The notes: a model not told the origin generated them from the letters alone. A stretch of DNA of 64,000 bases from Cacconaster sp033811195 (GCA_033811195.1 JAPXOZ010000005.1:1-64000); one strand, 5' to 3'; shown: positions 1-9,166, counted from the stretch's first letter. Numbers and translations are program-made.

Positions 1-951
1 GTTCAGTTTCAATCTATCCATGAGCATATCGATCTCATTGAGAGATTTCTTGCCGAAGTTTCTGAATTTCATCAAATCTGTCCTCTGATGACCAACCAGG
101 TCGGCAAATGTCTCAATATTTACGGCTCTCAGGCAGTTGAGTGCCCTTACTGAAAGCTCCATGTCGGAGAGCTTGGTGAGAAGAATATGACGCATACGCA
201 TCGATTCCTCATCAAGTTGTTTGTTATCTTGCTCTACAGCAGTCTCGAGAGTAATCTTCTCATCAGAAAAAAGCCAGAAGTGCTGAATCAAAATGGTGGC
301 TGCCTCTTTCAGGGCCTCCTTCGGGTGGATTGAGCCGTCTGTGGTGATCTCGATGTTGAGTTTCTCGTAGTCAGTCTTCTGTTCAACACGCCAATCTTCA
401 ACTGAGTATTTAACATTCTTGATAGGAGTAAAAATCGAGTCAATTGCAATTGTTCCTAAAGGAGCATTATCCAATTTGTTCTCTTCTGAAGGAACATAGC
501 CTCTTCCTTTGCCGATCCTCATCTCTATGTTGAGCTTAACTGAGGGCTCCATTGAGCAGATGTGCAGGTCGGGATTCAACACTTTAAAAGAGGATAAACT
601 TTTGGAAATATCTTCAGCAGTAAATTCTTGCTTACCACTAACAGTCACGTGTACCACCTCACTGTCAACATCTTCAATCATCCTCCTGAGGCGAACCTGC
701 TTGAGATTTAAAATGATGTCAACAACACTCTCAATAACGCCGGGTATAGTGTCAAATTCATGACTTACACCGTCGATTCTTATTGAGGTGATGGCAAAGC
801 CTTCCAAAGAAGAGAGCAGTATACGACGGAGAGCATTACCTACGGTTATACCATATCCGGGTTCCAACGGACGGAATTCGAAACGGCCGAAGGTATCTGT
901 TGCGTCAAGCATTATTACCTTATCCGGTTTTTGAAATGCTAAAATTGCCAT
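1..951 (-). CDS. rpoA: DNA-directed RNA polymerase subunit alpha (3' end outside window)
   Basis: Alpha subunit, the dimer that nucleates RNA polymerase assembly and contacts upstream DNA and activators. 317 codons are visible, reading from MAILAFQKPDK. The N-terminal assembly domain occupies about residues 1-230 and includes the GNALRRILLSS motif. The C-terminal domain carries the helix-hairpin-helix stretch that ends in FRNFGKKSLNEID. Only about ten C-terminal residues should be missing beyond base 1. It lies 40 bp after rpsD as the last visible gene of the cluster; rplQ would be expected next. Confidence 0.97.
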   Translation of the reverse strand, partial: MAILAFQKPDKVIMLDATDTFGRFEFRPLEPGYGITVGNALRRILLSSLEGFAITSIRIDGVSHEFDTIPGVIESVVDIILNLKQVRLRRMIEDVDSEVVHVTVSGKQEFTAEDISKSLSSFKVLNPDLHICSMEPSVKLNIEMRIGKGRGYVPSEENKLDNAPLGTIAIDSIFTPIKNVKYSVEDWRVEQKTDYEKLNIEITTDGSIHPKEALKEAATILIQHFWLFSDEKITLETAVEQDNKQLDEESMRMRHILLTKLSDMELSVRALNCLRAVNIETFADLVGHQRTDLMKFRNFGKKSLNEIDMLMDRLKLN

Positions 952-991
952 ACTGTTTAAATTTTATTAGTGTTTACGCTATAAGCAAGGA

Positions 992-1597
992 TTACTTGGA
1001 GTACAACTCTACGATAAGTTGTTCGTTGATATTTTCAGGTACTTCGCTTCTTAAAGGAACGTTTGTATACTTACCTTGGAGCTTTGCGGCATCCCACTCG
1101 AGCCAGGAGAAGTTGCTGGCAGAGTGTGAAAGGCTGTCCTGGATAACTTCCAAACTCTTTGAACGCTCGCGTACTCCTATAGTTTCGCCAGGTTTTACAA
1201 TGGTTGAAGGAATGTTGCAAACTTCACCGTTGCGGGTAATGTGACAATGTGTCACAAGTTGTCTTGCAGCAGCCCTCGTAGGAGCAATACCGAGGCGATA
1301 AACCAGATTGTCGAGACGTGATTCGAGCAAGAGAATTAAATTCTCTCCTGTTTGGCCTTTCATCCTGTGTGCTTTACCATAAAGGTTACGGAACTGTCTT
1401 TCGAGAAGACCATAAGTATATTTCACTTTCTGCTTCTCAGCGAGCTGAGTACCGTACTCTGAACTCTTTTTACGTTTTTTAGCCTGTCCATGCTGTCCCG
1501 GGGGATAATTCTTCTTTTCAAACTGTTTATCCGGACCAAAGATAGGCTCTCCAAATTTGCGGGCTATTTTAGTTCTGGGCCCTATATATCTTGCCAT
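992..1597 (-). CDS. rpsD: 30S ribosomal protein S4
   Basis: Primary 16S rRNA-binding protein that nucleates assembly of the 30S body. The 201-residue protein starts MARYIGPRTK, a typical Bacteroidota S4 start. An S4 RNA-binding domain sits around residues 90-155 (SRLDNLVYRLGIAPTRAAAR). The Cys motif of zinc-binding S4 forms is absent from the N-terminus. In many bacteria S4 represses the alpha operon; no leader structure supporting that was identified here. Confidence 0.97.
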   Translation of the reverse strand: MARYIGPRTKIARKFGEPIFGPDKQFEKKNYPPGQHGQAKKRKKSSEYGTQLAEKQKVKYTYGLLERQFRNLYGKAHRMKGQTGENLILLLESRLDNLVYRLGIAPTRAAARQLVTHCHITRNGEVCNIPSTIVKPGETIGVRERSKSLEVIQDSLSHSASNFSWLEWDAAKLQGKYTNVPLRSEVPENINEQLIVELYSK

Positions 1598-1630
1598 ATT
1601 ATTATATTATTGCTTTTAAGGTTGTTAGGG

Positions 1631-2020
1631 TTATACTCTGCGACGGCCCTTTGGGCGGCAACCGTTGTGTGGCAGAGGAGTAACATCGACAATCTCGGTA
1701 ACTTCAATACCTGCTCCGTGTATGGTGCGGATTGCAGACTCTCGGCCTGCTCCCGGACCCTTTACATATGCCTTAATTTTGCGTAATCCGAGATCATACG
1801 CAACCTTCGCGCAATCTTGAGCGGCTACCTGAGCTGCATAGGGAGTGTTCTTCTTAGACCCCCTAAAGCCCATCTTACCTGCTGATGACCAACTGATCAC
1901 CTGACCGGTGCTGTTAGTGATTGTGACTATCACGTTATTGAAAGTCGACGAAATATGAGCTTGACCATAAGCGTCAACTTTAACAACTCTCTTTTTGCTT
2001 GTTGTTGATTTTTTTGCCAT
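1631..2020 (-). CDS. rpsK: 30S ribosomal protein S11
   Basis: Small-subunit platform protein of normal length (129 aa). The S11 core (HISSTFNNVIVTITN) and the C-terminal PHNGCRPKGRRRV tail, which contacts 16S rRNA, are both present. It lies 12 bp downstream of rpsM and 33 bp before rpsD, so the three are almost certainly one transcript. Confidence 0.97.
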   Translation of the reverse strand: MAKKSTTSKKRVVKVDAYGQAHISSTFNNVIVTITNSTGQVISWSSAGKMGFRGSKKNTPYAAQVAAQDCAKVAYDLGLRKIKAYVKGPGAGRESAIRTIHGAGIEVTEIVDVTPLPHNGCRPKGRRRV

Positions 2021-2032
2021 AATTCAAATCTC

Positions 2033-2410
2033 TTATTTAGTTGCTTTCTTCTTATTTGCAACAGTCTTTTTGCGACCCTTGCGTGTACGTGCATTGTTCT
2101 TGGTACTCTGACCCCGTACGGGAAGACCGATACGGTGACGGATACCCCTGTAACATCCGATATCCATCAGACGTTTGATGTTCAACTGAACGGAGGAACG
2201 AAGCTCCCCTTCAATTTTGTACTCATTAGCAATCTTTGTACGGATTGCAGTAATCTGGTCGTCATTCCAATCCTTGACCTTGGTATCAAGATCAATATTA
2301 AGATCTGTAAGGATCTTTTTAGCAGAACTGCGACCGATACCGAAGATATAGGTTAAACCTATCTCTCCGCGTTTGTTGTTCGGTAAATCAACTCCGGCTA
2401 TACGTGCCAT
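2033..2410 (-). CDS. rpsM: 30S ribosomal protein S13
   Basis: Head protein of the 30S subunit that touches the P-site tRNA and the L5 bridge. The 125-aa sequence starts MARIAGVDLPNNKRGEIGL and ends in the basic tail RTRKGRKKTVANKKK. The helix-two-turn-helix segment and the GIRHRIGLPVRGQSTKNNAR block are intact. It follows rpmJ by 39 bp. Confidence 0.97.
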   Translation of the reverse strand: MARIAGVDLPNNKRGEIGLTYIFGIGRSSAKKILTDLNIDLDTKVKDWNDDQITAIRTKIANEYKIEGELRSSVQLNIKRLMDIGCYRGIRHRIGLPVRGQSTKNNARTRKGRKKTVANKKKATK

Positions 2411-2449
2411 AATCTATTTTTTACTTTATTGTTATTACAAATTAAAAAA

Positions 2450-2566
2450 TTATCCTTGGCGCATTTTGAACTTCGGATTCTTCTTGCAAATTACATACAA
2501 GCGACCTTTGCGCTTTACAATTTTACAATCCTCACTACGCTTCTTTATGGATGCTTTTACTTTCAT
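2450..2566 (-). CDS. rpmJ: 50S ribosomal protein L36 (zinc-less form)
   Basis: A 38-residue L36 read directly from the minus strand, starting MKVKASIKKRSEDCK and ending KNPKFKMRQG. Of the four zinc ligands of the C+ type (C11, C14, C27, H33) only C14 and C27 remain; position 11 is Ser and 33 is Phe, so zinc binding is unlikely. This matches what I recall of Bacteroidota L36. Its place between infA and rpsM is the usual one for the phylum. Confidence 0.95.
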   Translation of the reverse strand: MKVKASIKKRSEDCKIVKRKGRLYVICKKNPKFKMRQG

Positions 2567-2580
2567 TTGTGTAAGTTTTA

Positions 2581-2799
2581 TTATTTATATCTGAAAGAAA
2601 TTCTTCCTTTGGTCAAATCATACGCAGACATTTCGACCCTTACCCTGTCTCCCGGTAGAATTCTGATATAATGCAGACGCATTTTACCCGAAATATGGGC
2701 GGTGATGACGTGTCCGTTGTCGAGTTCGACTCGGAACATCGCGTTGGAAAGAGCTTCAATTACTGTTCCTTCTTGTTCTATAGCTTGTTGTTTTGGCAT
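2581..2799 (-). CDS. infA: Translation initiation factor IF-1
   Basis: A single S1-like OB-fold domain of 72 residues that occupies the ribosomal A site during initiation. The family blocks GTVIEALSNAMFRVELDNGH, HISGKMR and ILPGDRVRVEMS are present. It lies 14 bp upstream of rpmJ and 35 bp downstream of map. Confidence 0.97.
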   Translation of the reverse strand: MPKQQAIEQEGTVIEALSNAMFRVELDNGHVITAHISGKMRLHYIRILPGDRVRVEMSAYDLTKGRISFRYK

Positions 2800-2834
2800 A
2801 TTATAACAATTACGTATTGTTTGACTTTTAGTTA

Positions 2835-3599
2835 TTAGTTAGTTTCAATAAAATCAAATGTTGATAAGATCTCCGGTGCACCCTTTCTTACTGCAACCAT
2901 CAGCTCAAAATGCGCTGACTTCTTGCCATCAACGGTGCGTACAGCCCAACCATTTTCGTCCAGATAAACCTCCCTACCTCCGGAATTGACCATCGGTTCA
3001 ATGCAGATGACCATGCCTTCGCGAAGTTTGACACCTCTGCCCCTGCGTCCATAATTGGGTACCTCAGGGCTCTCATGGAGATTGCGACCGATAGCATGAC
3101 CGACCATCTCTCTGACCACTGAAAAACCGAGGCTCTCCACGTAGGACTGGACAGCAAACCCGATGTCGCCTGTACGATTGCCGCTGACTGCCTGTTCTAT
3201 ACCTAGATAAAGGGAAGCTTTTGTGGCTTTTAAAAGCCTAGCGTCCTCATCGCTAATCTTGCCAACAGCAAAGGTATAGGCGGAGTCACCATTGAATCCC
3301 CTATATTTGGTGCCGCAATCAACAGATACAATGTCACCTTCCTGCAATTTGTAATCTGAGGGAAATCCGTGGACTACCGTATCGTTGAGAGAGATACACA
3401 ACGTAAAGGGGAAACCTCCGTAACCCAAGAAGCCTGGCTCTGCTCCTGCCCCTCTAATATATTTCTCCGCAATGAAATCCAACTCTTTTGTCGTAATTCC
3501 CGGAGTAATATGTCGTCCTACCTCAGCCAGAGTCTTGGAAACCAACAGGGCATTTTCCCTAATGATTGCCAACTCTTCTTCGGTTTTGGGCTTTGTCAT
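2835..3599 (-). CDS. map: Methionine aminopeptidase type I
   Basis: Removes the N-terminal Met from nascent proteins. The 254-aa M24 'pita-bread' fold has visible metal ligands: two Asp in VSVDCGTKYRGFNGDSAY, His in GHAIGRNLHESP, Glu in IEPMV and Glu in SAHFELM. It has no N-terminal extension or signal peptide, so it is cytoplasmic. It sits between secY (23 bp) and infA. Confidence 0.96.
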   Translation of the reverse strand: MTKPKTEEELAIIRENALLVSKTLAEVGRHITPGITTKELDFIAEKYIRGAGAEPGFLGYGGFPFTLCISLNDTVVHGFPSDYKLQEGDIVSVDCGTKYRGFNGDSAYTFAVGKISDEDARLLKATKASLYLGIEQAVSGNRTGDIGFAVQSYVESLGFSVVREMVGHAIGRNLHESPEVPNYGRRGRGVKLREGMVICIEPMVNSGGREVYLDENGWAVRTVDGKKSAHFELMVAVRKGAPEILSTFDFIETN

Positions 3600-3622
3600 A
3601 CTCTAAAGAACTTATCTATCAA

Positions 3623-4948
3623 TTACATACCCGAACGGCCTCTGAGACGTCCCGTCTTCATCAAGCCGTCGTAGTGACGCATTAGTAAATGACTCTCGAT
3701 CTGCTGGAGGGTATCTAGGATTACACCCACGAGGATCAACAATGATGTTCCACCGTAGAAGGATGCAAACTGGTTGTTTACTCCAAGCATCATCGCAAAT
3801 GCCGGCAAAATAGCTACGATTGCCAGAAAAATGGAACCCGGAAGCGTAATGCGTGACATTATTGAGTCAATGTACTCAGCGGTCTTCCTTCCCGGCTTCA
3901 CGCCCGGAATAAATCCGCCATTTTTCTTCATTTCTTCTGCCATATTGGTCGGGTTTACTGTAATAGCGGTGTAGAAATACGTAAACAGAACAACCATCAA
4001 CGCAAAGACGAAGTTGTACCAGAAACCGGCTGTGTTGGACATTACAGCCGCAAAGCCTTTAGTGGCATTAAAGTTTGAAAATATGAGCGGAAAAATCATC
4101 AAAGCCTGCGCGAAGATAATCGGCATTACGCCGGCAGCATTGATCTTCAACGGGATATATTGACGCACTCCGCCATATTGCTTGTTGCCAATAACACGTT
4201 TGGCATATTGAACGGGAATTTTGCGTACTGCCTGCACGAGAGCGATAGAGGCCACGAAAACGAGAAATAGTATCAACAGTTCGACAATAAACATAAGGAT
4301 ACCGCCTCCTGTAGAGTTAATCTTTTCTGTGAATTCGATCCACAACGCCATCGGAAGGCGTGCAACAATACCCACCATGATGATTAGGGAAATACCATTA
4401 CCAATGCCGCGGTCTGTAATTCTTTCACCCAACCACATAACGAACATCGTACCTCCAATCAACACCATTGTGACAAAAATTCCATACCATCCTCTGCCTA
4501 TTGTGGCGACAAATGCCTCAGGAGGAAGTTGGTTGGAAAGGTTTGCAATATAGGCCGGACCCTGAATCAACAGGATCAGGATTGTAAGATAACGTGTATA
4601 TTGATTCATTTTTCTGCGTCCACTTTCACCTTCACGCTGTAGGCGTTGGAAGAAGGGAAGCATCACAGCCAAAAGCTGGATAACGATGGATGCTGAAATG
4701 TAAGGCATAACACCCAATGCGAAGATTGAAGCGTTACCAAAGGCACCTCCTGAGAACATGTTCAATAGTCCCAGCAGACCTTCTGAAGACTGACTCTGCA
4801 AGTTTGCCAGCTGAGTTGCATCAATACCGGGAAGAACGATATAACTTCCGAGACGGTAAATCACAATCAGTGCCAACGTATAGAGAATTCTCTTACGGAG
4901 CTCTTCAATCTTGAAGATGTTTGCTATAGTCTGGAAAAATCTTTTCAT
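3623..4948 (-). CDS. secY: Protein translocase subunit SecY
   Basis: Channel subunit of the Sec translocon in the inner membrane. The 441-aa protein has about ten hydrophobic segments. The plug/TM2 region (SGGAFGNASIFALGVMPYISA) and the conserved cytoplasmic loops RVIGNKQYGGVRQYIPLK and FIPGVKPGRKTAEYI are recognisable. It starts only 5 bp after rplO ends, suggesting coupled translation. Confidence 0.97.
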   Translation of the reverse strand: MKRFFQTIANIFKIEELRKRILYTLALIVIYRLGSYIVLPGIDATQLANLQSQSSEGLLGLLNMFSGGAFGNASIFALGVMPYISASIVIQLLAVMLPFFQRLQREGESGRRKMNQYTRYLTILILLIQGPAYIANLSNQLPPEAFVATIGRGWYGIFVTMVLIGGTMFVMWLGERITDRGIGNGISLIIMVGIVARLPMALWIEFTEKINSTGGGILMFIVELLILFLVFVASIALVQAVRKIPVQYAKRVIGNKQYGGVRQYIPLKINAAGVMPIIFAQALMIFPLIFSNFNATKGFAAVMSNTAGFWYNFVFALMVVLFTYFYTAITVNPTNMAEEMKKNGGFIPGVKPGRKTAEYIDSIMSRITLPGSIFLAIVAILPAFAMMLGVNNQFASFYGGTSLLILVGVILDTLQQIESHLLMRHYDGLMKTGRLRGRSGM

Positions 4949-4953
4949 ACCGA

Positions 4954-5400
4954 TCAGATTTTATTGGCCGTTCCACCGGCGTCCTCAATTTTCCTGATAG
5001 CTGAAGCAGAGAACGCATTGGCAGTAACATCAAGTTTAGCGGTAAGTTCACCGTTACCAAGAATCTTCACAAGATCATTCTTGCCGGCAAGACCTATTGA
5101 AATCATTGTGTCGATATCGACAATAGTGAGATTATGTTTCTCACAAGCTGCCTGAAGAGATGACAGATTGACTGCCTTATACTCCACTCTGGTCGGATTA
5201 TTGAAGCCGAACTTGGGAAGGCGTCTCTGTATGGGCATCTGACCGCCTTCGAAACCGGCCTTACGAGAGTAACCTGAGCGTGACTTTGCACCATTATTAC
5301 CACGGGTAGCTGTTTTACCGCGACCCGAACCGGGGCCACGGCCCACGCGCTTCACTCTTCTTTTGGAACCTTCTGCAGGTTTAAGTGTATTCAATTTCAT
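4954..5400 (-). CDS. rplO: 50S ribosomal protein L15
   Basis: Late-assembly large-subunit protein of 148 aa. The N-terminus MKLNTLKPAEGSKRRVKRVG is followed by the Gly/Arg-rich arm GRGPGSGRGKTATRG that penetrates 23S rRNA. The C-terminal globular domain is complete. It lies between rpmD (13 bp) and secY. Confidence 0.97.
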   Translation of the reverse strand: MKLNTLKPAEGSKRRVKRVGRGPGSGRGKTATRGNNGAKSRSGYSRKAGFEGGQMPIQRRLPKFGFNNPTRVEYKAVNLSSLQAACEKHNLTIVDIDTMISIGLAGKNDLVKILGNGELTAKLDVTANAFSASAIRKIEDAGGTANKI

Positions 5401-5413
5401 CTTTATTCCTCCT

Positions 5414-5596
5414 TTACTTTACCTCTTCAACTTTAACAAGGTGAAGAACTTTTTCAATCATACCTTTGGTCACAGGCGTAAGCTCCACCTCAACGGTGTG
5501 ATGCATCCTGCGAATACCCAGAGAGACGAGGTTTGCAATCTGTCTTTCAGTTGCGCCACTACGACTCCTGATTTGAGTAACTTTTACTTTAGTCAT
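5414..5596 (-). CDS. rpmD: 50S ribosomal protein L30
   Basis: Small large-subunit protein of 60 residues, typical length. Family blocks TKVKVTQIRSRSGATERQ and LVSLGIRRMHHTVE are seen. Placed between rpsE (14 bp) and rplO. Confidence 0.96.
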   Translation of the reverse strand: MTKVKVTQIRSRSGATERQIANLVSLGIRRMHHTVEVELTPVTKGMIEKVLHLVKVEEVK

Positions 5597-5610
5597 TATA
5601 TTCTTCCTCC

Positions 5611-6129
5611 TTATCCGTTAAATACCCTACTCATCGGAATACCACGAAGCCCGGCAACAGTATATGCATCACGCATCTCTGTAAGGGCGGTTATAGTGGC
5701 CTTTACCAAGTTGTGAGGATTTGATGAACCTTTAGATTTTGCAAGGACGTCGTGGATACCCACCGAGTCAAATACAGCACGCATAGCACCACCGGCCTTT
5801 ACTCCCGTACCGGGAGCTGCAGGCTTCATGAATACTCTTGCACCGCCATATTTGGCTGACTGCTCATGGGGAATGGTCCTCTTGCTTAAGGGAATCCTCA
5901 CGAGGTTTTTCTTTGCATCTTCAATACCTTTGGAGATGGCGGTGGTCACTTCGTTTGCTTTTCCGAGGCCATATCCTACTACACCGTTCTCGTCACCTAC
6001 AACAACAATAGCGGCGAAACTAAAATTACGTCCACCCTTTGTCACCTTGGTTACTCTACGAACAGCTACTAATCTATCTTTCAACTCAAGATCAGTAGTC
6101 TTTACTCTCTTTACATTAGTATTTGCCAT
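5611..6129 (-). CDS. rpsE: 30S ribosomal protein S5
   Basis: Protein of the mRNA entry site and translational fidelity, 172 aa. The double-stranded RNA-binding-like N-domain (LKDRLVAVRRVTKVTKGGR) and the C-domain (GTGVKAGGAMRAVFDSVG) are complete. It is 9 bp after rplR and 14 bp before rpmD. Confidence 0.97.
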   Translation of the reverse strand: MANTNVKRVKTTDLELKDRLVAVRRVTKVTKGGRNFSFAAIVVVGDENGVVGYGLGKANEVTTAISKGIEDAKKNLVRIPLSKRTIPHEQSAKYGGARVFMKPAAPGTGVKAGGAMRAVFDSVGIHDVLAKSKGSSNPHNLVKATITALTEMRDAYTVAGLRGIPMSRVFNG

Positions 6130-6138
6130 AATATCTGC

Positions 6139-6501
6139 TTAGAATTTAAGACCACCCTCACGGGCAGCATCTGCCAAACTTTTAACTCTTCCGTGATAAA
6201 GGTAACCGCCACGGTCAAAAGAGACGGTGGTGATACCTTTTGCTATTGCACGCTCTGCAACTGCCTTTCCAACGATCTGTGCAGCCTCAATACCGGTCTT
6301 ACCTTTGCATTGTTCTGCAAGAGCCTTGTCATTTGAAGCTGCTGAAGCGATAGTGACAGCGTTCACGTCATCAATAACCTGAACATAGATCTGCTTATTG
6401 CTTCTGAACACTACCATTCTCGGTCTCTCGGGAGTACCGTTTACAACTTTGCGTATGCGGTAGTGGATCCTCTTTCTTCTTTCTATCTTATTCAATGCCA
6501 T
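6139..6501 (-). CDS. rplR: 50S ribosomal protein L18
   Basis: 5S rRNA-binding protein of 120 aa. The basic N-terminal segment (MALNKIERRKRIHYRIRK) and the C-terminal motif FDRGGYLYHGRVKSLADAAR identify the family. It lies 14 bp downstream of rplF. Confidence 0.97.
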   Translation of the reverse strand: MALNKIERRKRIHYRIRKVVNGTPERPRMVVFRSNKQIYVQVIDDVNAVTIASAASNDKALAEQCKGKTGIEAAQIVGKAVAERAIAKGITTVSFDRGGYLYHGRVKSLADAAREGGLKF

Positions 6502-6515
6502 AACTTAATCTCCTA

Positions 6516-7076
6516 TTATTTGGCGCTGGCCGACTTACCGGCTTTACGACGTAGTTGTTCGCCGACGAACCTGATACCCTTGCCCTTGTACGGTTCAGGC
6601 TTACGCAGTGAGCGCACTTTGGCCGCTACCATACCGAGGAGTTGTTTGTCGTGGCTTTTCATAATTAAAATTGGGTTTTGACCCTTCTTCACAGCCGGTG
6701 CCTCAGCCTTGATCTCTGCGGGAAGCTGGAAGTGAATCTCGTGGGAGAAACCGAGGTTGAAGACTATGGTCTGGCCGTTTACTGCAACGTGGTAACCTAC
6801 ACCCACCAATTGTTGTTCTACAGTGAATCCTTCAGATACACCTATAACCATATTGTTGATGAGAGAACGATAAAGTCCATGCATCGAACGGTGGCGTGGT
6901 TGGTCTGTAGGACGTTTCACTGTAAGGACTCCCGCATCGACAGATACCTCTATATCGGGATCAACCTTCTGGGTCAATTCGCCGAGCGGGCCTTTAACCT
7001 TCACCACATTACCCTCTTCAATTGACACTGAGACGGCTGCAGGTAGGTTTACAGGTAATTTTCCAATTCTTGACAT
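6516..7076 (-). CDS. rplF: 50S ribosomal protein L6
   Basis: Protein near the factor-binding site of the 50S subunit, with two repeated L6 domains (about residues 10-80 and 90-165). I place the start at MSRIGKLPVNLPA (186 aa). A longer reading adds 15 residues (MLRLLKVINTNKLYK), but L6 proteins begin at MSRIGK. The C-terminal KPEPYKGKGIRFVGEQLRRK block is intact. Confidence 0.96.
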   Translation of the reverse strand: MSRIGKLPVNLPAAVSVSIEEGNVVKVKGPLGELTQKVDPDIEVSVDAGVLTVKRPTDQPRHRSMHGLYRSLINNMVIGVSEGFTVEQQLVGVGYHVAVNGQTIVFNLGFSHEIHFQLPAEIKAEAPAVKKGQNPILIMKSHDKQLLGMVAAKVRSLRKPEPYKGKGIRFVGEQLRRKAGKSASAK

Positions 7077-7105
7077 TTTATATAATTTATTTGTATTTAT
7101 AACTT

Positions 7106-7501
7106 TTAATAAACGTAGCAAAGCACTTCACCGCCTACATTGAGGTCTCTCGCTTCCTTGTTGGATATAATGCCTTTAGAAGTAGAAAGAATTGCTATGC
7201 CCAGACCGTTGAGTACACGGGGCATATTGGCCACATTGGTGTACTGCCTCAGACCGGGAGAACTGACGCGGATAATCTTCTTGATTGCTGCTTTCTTTGT
7301 CTCAGGATGGTACTTGAGAGCAATCTTAATAGTGTTGAAAGGTTTGCCTTCCACAAGTTTATAAGCAAGGATATAACCCTTCTCGTGGAGAATGCGGGTT
7401 ATTTCCACTTTCATTTTCGAAGAGGGGATCTCGACTGTCTTATGACCTGCGAGATACGCATTTCGAATTCTAGTCAAATAGTCTGCTATTGGATCAGTCA
7501 T
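7106..7501 (-). CDS. rpsH: 30S ribosomal protein S8
   Basis: Central-domain 16S rRNA binder of 131 aa. The start MTDPIADYLTRIRNAYLAGH and the C-terminal RNA-binding motif ISTSKGIISNKEARDLNVGG are diagnostic. In enterobacteria S8 represses the spc operon; no S8-like target was recognised here. Confidence 0.97.
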   Translation of the reverse strand: MTDPIADYLTRIRNAYLAGHKTVEIPSSKMKVEITRILHEKGYILAYKLVEGKPFNTIKIALKYHPETKKAAIKKIIRVSSPGLRQYTNVANMPRVLNGLGIAILSTSKGIISNKEARDLNVGGEVLCYVY

Positions 7502-7576
7502 TGTTGTTTGTTTTTAAGATTCGACGCCCATGTGACGCCCGATATCCAATGTTAATATAATTAAAGTATTAATCTC

Positions 7577-7846
7577 TTACCAGCTGGCTTTCTTCACTCC
7601 CGGAATAAGGCCTTTAGAGGTCATCTCTCGGAATTGAATACGGCTGATGCCGAACTGACGCATATAACCCTTGGGACGACCGGTGAGCGAGCAACGGTTG
7701 TGGAGCCTGCAGGGGTTGGAGTTTTTGGGGAGCTTATCGAGGGCAACCCAATCTCCGGCTTCTTTCAAAGCCTTACGTTTTTCAGCATATTTAGCTACTA
7801 ACTTAGCGCGTTTTACTTCGCGAGCCTTCATTGATTCTTTTGCCAT
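7577..7846 (-). CDS. rpsN: 30S ribosomal protein S14 (long, zinc-less form)
   Basis: 30S head protein of 89 residues. The conserved C-terminal half (NPCRLHNRCSLTGRPKGYMR and FREMTSKGLIPGVKKASW) is present. The paired CxxC motifs of short zinc S14 are absent, as expected for the long form. It is separated from rpsH by 75 bp, the widest gap inside this half of the cluster; I saw no promoter or terminator there. Confidence 0.96.
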   Translation of the reverse strand: MAKESMKAREVKRAKLVAKYAEKRKALKEAGDWVALDKLPKNSNPCRLHNRCSLTGRPKGYMRQFGISRIQFREMTSKGLIPGVKKASW

Positions 7847-7853
7847 ATCTTAA

Positions 7854-8462
7854 TTAGTTATGCTTAATGTTCTTAAAAGGTAAACCAAATTCACGGAGAA
7901 GAGCATACGCTTCTTCGTCTTTTTTGGCAGTAGTAACAAATGTAATCTCCATACCCATCACCTTGACGATCTTGTCGATGTCTATCTCAGGGAAAATAAT
8001 CTGCTCTTTAATGCCTAGGGTATAGTTGCCACGGCCGTCAAAATTCTCGGAGATGCCCTTGAAATCCCTAATACGGGGGAGGGAAACAGCTATGAGCCTC
8101 TCTAAGAACTCATACATCTTGGTGGCGCGAAGGGTAACCTTAACACCTATGGGCATACCTCTACGGAGTTTGAAGTTGGAAATGTCCTTTCTTGAAACAG
8201 TCTGGACAGCTTTTTGTCCTGCAATCAGAGAAAGCTCCTGCTGTGCAACATCAACGAGTTTTCTGTCCTGAGTAGCTGCTCCGACGCCCTGGTTGATGGT
8301 GATCTTAACAAGCCTGGGGACCTGCATTACAGTAGAATAGGAAAACTCCTTCATCAATTTACCTACAATTTCCTCTTTATATTTCTTCTTCAAAGAAGGA
8401 ACATAATTGACTTGGTCCACTGTGGGACCTGTCTGTACCTGGGTTTTCTTCTCTTTTGCCAT
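7854..8462 (-). CDS. rplE: 50S ribosomal protein L5 with N-terminal extension
   Basis: 5S rRNA-binding protein that bridges to S13 in the 30S head. The family core starts around residue 23 (PSLKKKYKEEIVGKLMKEF) and includes MQVPRLVKITINQGVG. The 202-residue protein is about 18-20 residues longer than usual. The extra N-terminus (MAKEKKTQVQTGPTVDQVNY) has no internal Met that could serve as a start. The start codon shares one base with the rplX stop (TAATG), so translation is coupled. Confidence 0.95.
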   Translation of the reverse strand: MAKEKKTQVQTGPTVDQVNYVPSLKKKYKEEIVGKLMKEFSYSTVMQVPRLVKITINQGVGAATQDRKLVDVAQQELSLIAGQKAVQTVSRKDISNFKLRRGMPIGVKVTLRATKMYEFLERLIAVSLPRIRDFKGISENFDGRGNYTLGIKEQIIFPEIDIDKIVKVMGMEITFVTTAKKDEEAYALLREFGLPFKNIKHN

Positions 8463-8782
8463 TACTTGATCTCCTCTCCTGATTTTTTGGCATAGCGAAC
8501 AATCTTGCCGTCTTCATTGCGACGACGACCGATCTTGGTGGCACCACCCTTCACGGGATCCACAACCTGCAGGTTGGAAATATGTACACCGGCCTCTCGT
8601 TTAACAATACCCCCTTGAGGGTGCTTTGAATTGGGTTTGGTATGTCTATTTACCATGTTGACTCCTTCAACTATGGCGCGATTCTTCTTTGTAATCACCT
8701 CGAGAACTTTACCGGTCTTGCCTTTGTCGTTCCCTGCGTTTACATATACCATATCGCCTTTTTTGATATGTAACTTTGTCAT
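8462..8782 (-). CDS. rplX: 50S ribosomal protein L24
   Basis: Assembly initiator that binds the 5' domain of 23S rRNA. It has 106 aa with an N-terminal KOW motif (KKGDMVYVNAGNDKGKTGKV) and the conserved GGIVKREAGVHISNLQVVDP segment. It is 18 bp after rplN and overlaps rplE by one base. Confidence 0.97.
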   Translation of the reverse strand: MTKLHIKKGDMVYVNAGNDKGKTGKVLEVITKKNRAIVEGVNMVNRHTKPNSKHPQGGIVKREAGVHISNLQVVDPVKGGATKIGRRRNEDGKIVRYAKKSGEEIK

Positions 8783-8800
8783 AATTCGAATTCTCCTCCT

Positions 8801-9166
8801 TTAAAGTACCTCTGGGGCAAGTGAGACAATCGTCATATATTTTTCACGTAACTCGCGGGCTACGGGACCGAAAATACGGGTGCCGATAACCTCATCAGAC
8901 TTGTTAAGAAGAACGCATGCGTTGTCATCAAAACGAATGTAAGAACCGTCAGCACGACGAATTTCCTTCTTGGTACGTACTATCACAGCGTTAGAAACTG
9001 CACCTTTCTTGGTATTGCTACCGGGAATAGCACTTTTTACGGCAACTACGATCTTGTCACCGACTCCGGCATAACGACGGCGTGTGCCGCCCAAAACGCG
9101 AATACAAAGGACCTCCTTTGCACCGCTGTTGTCTGCCACCATCAAACGTGATTCTTGTTGTATCAT
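8801..9166 (-). CDS. rplN: 50S ribosomal protein L14
   Basis: Intersubunit-bridge protein of 121 aa. The start MIQQESRLMVADNSGAKEVL and the end ELREKYMTIVSLAPEVL match the family throughout. It lies 1 bp after rpsQ. Confidence 0.97.
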   Translation of the reverse strand: MIQQESRLMVADNSGAKEVLCIRVLGGTRRRYAGVGDKIVVAVKSAIPGSNTKKGAVSNAVIVRTKKEIRRADGSYIRFDDNACVLLNKSDEVIGTRIFGPVARELREKYMTIVSLAPEVL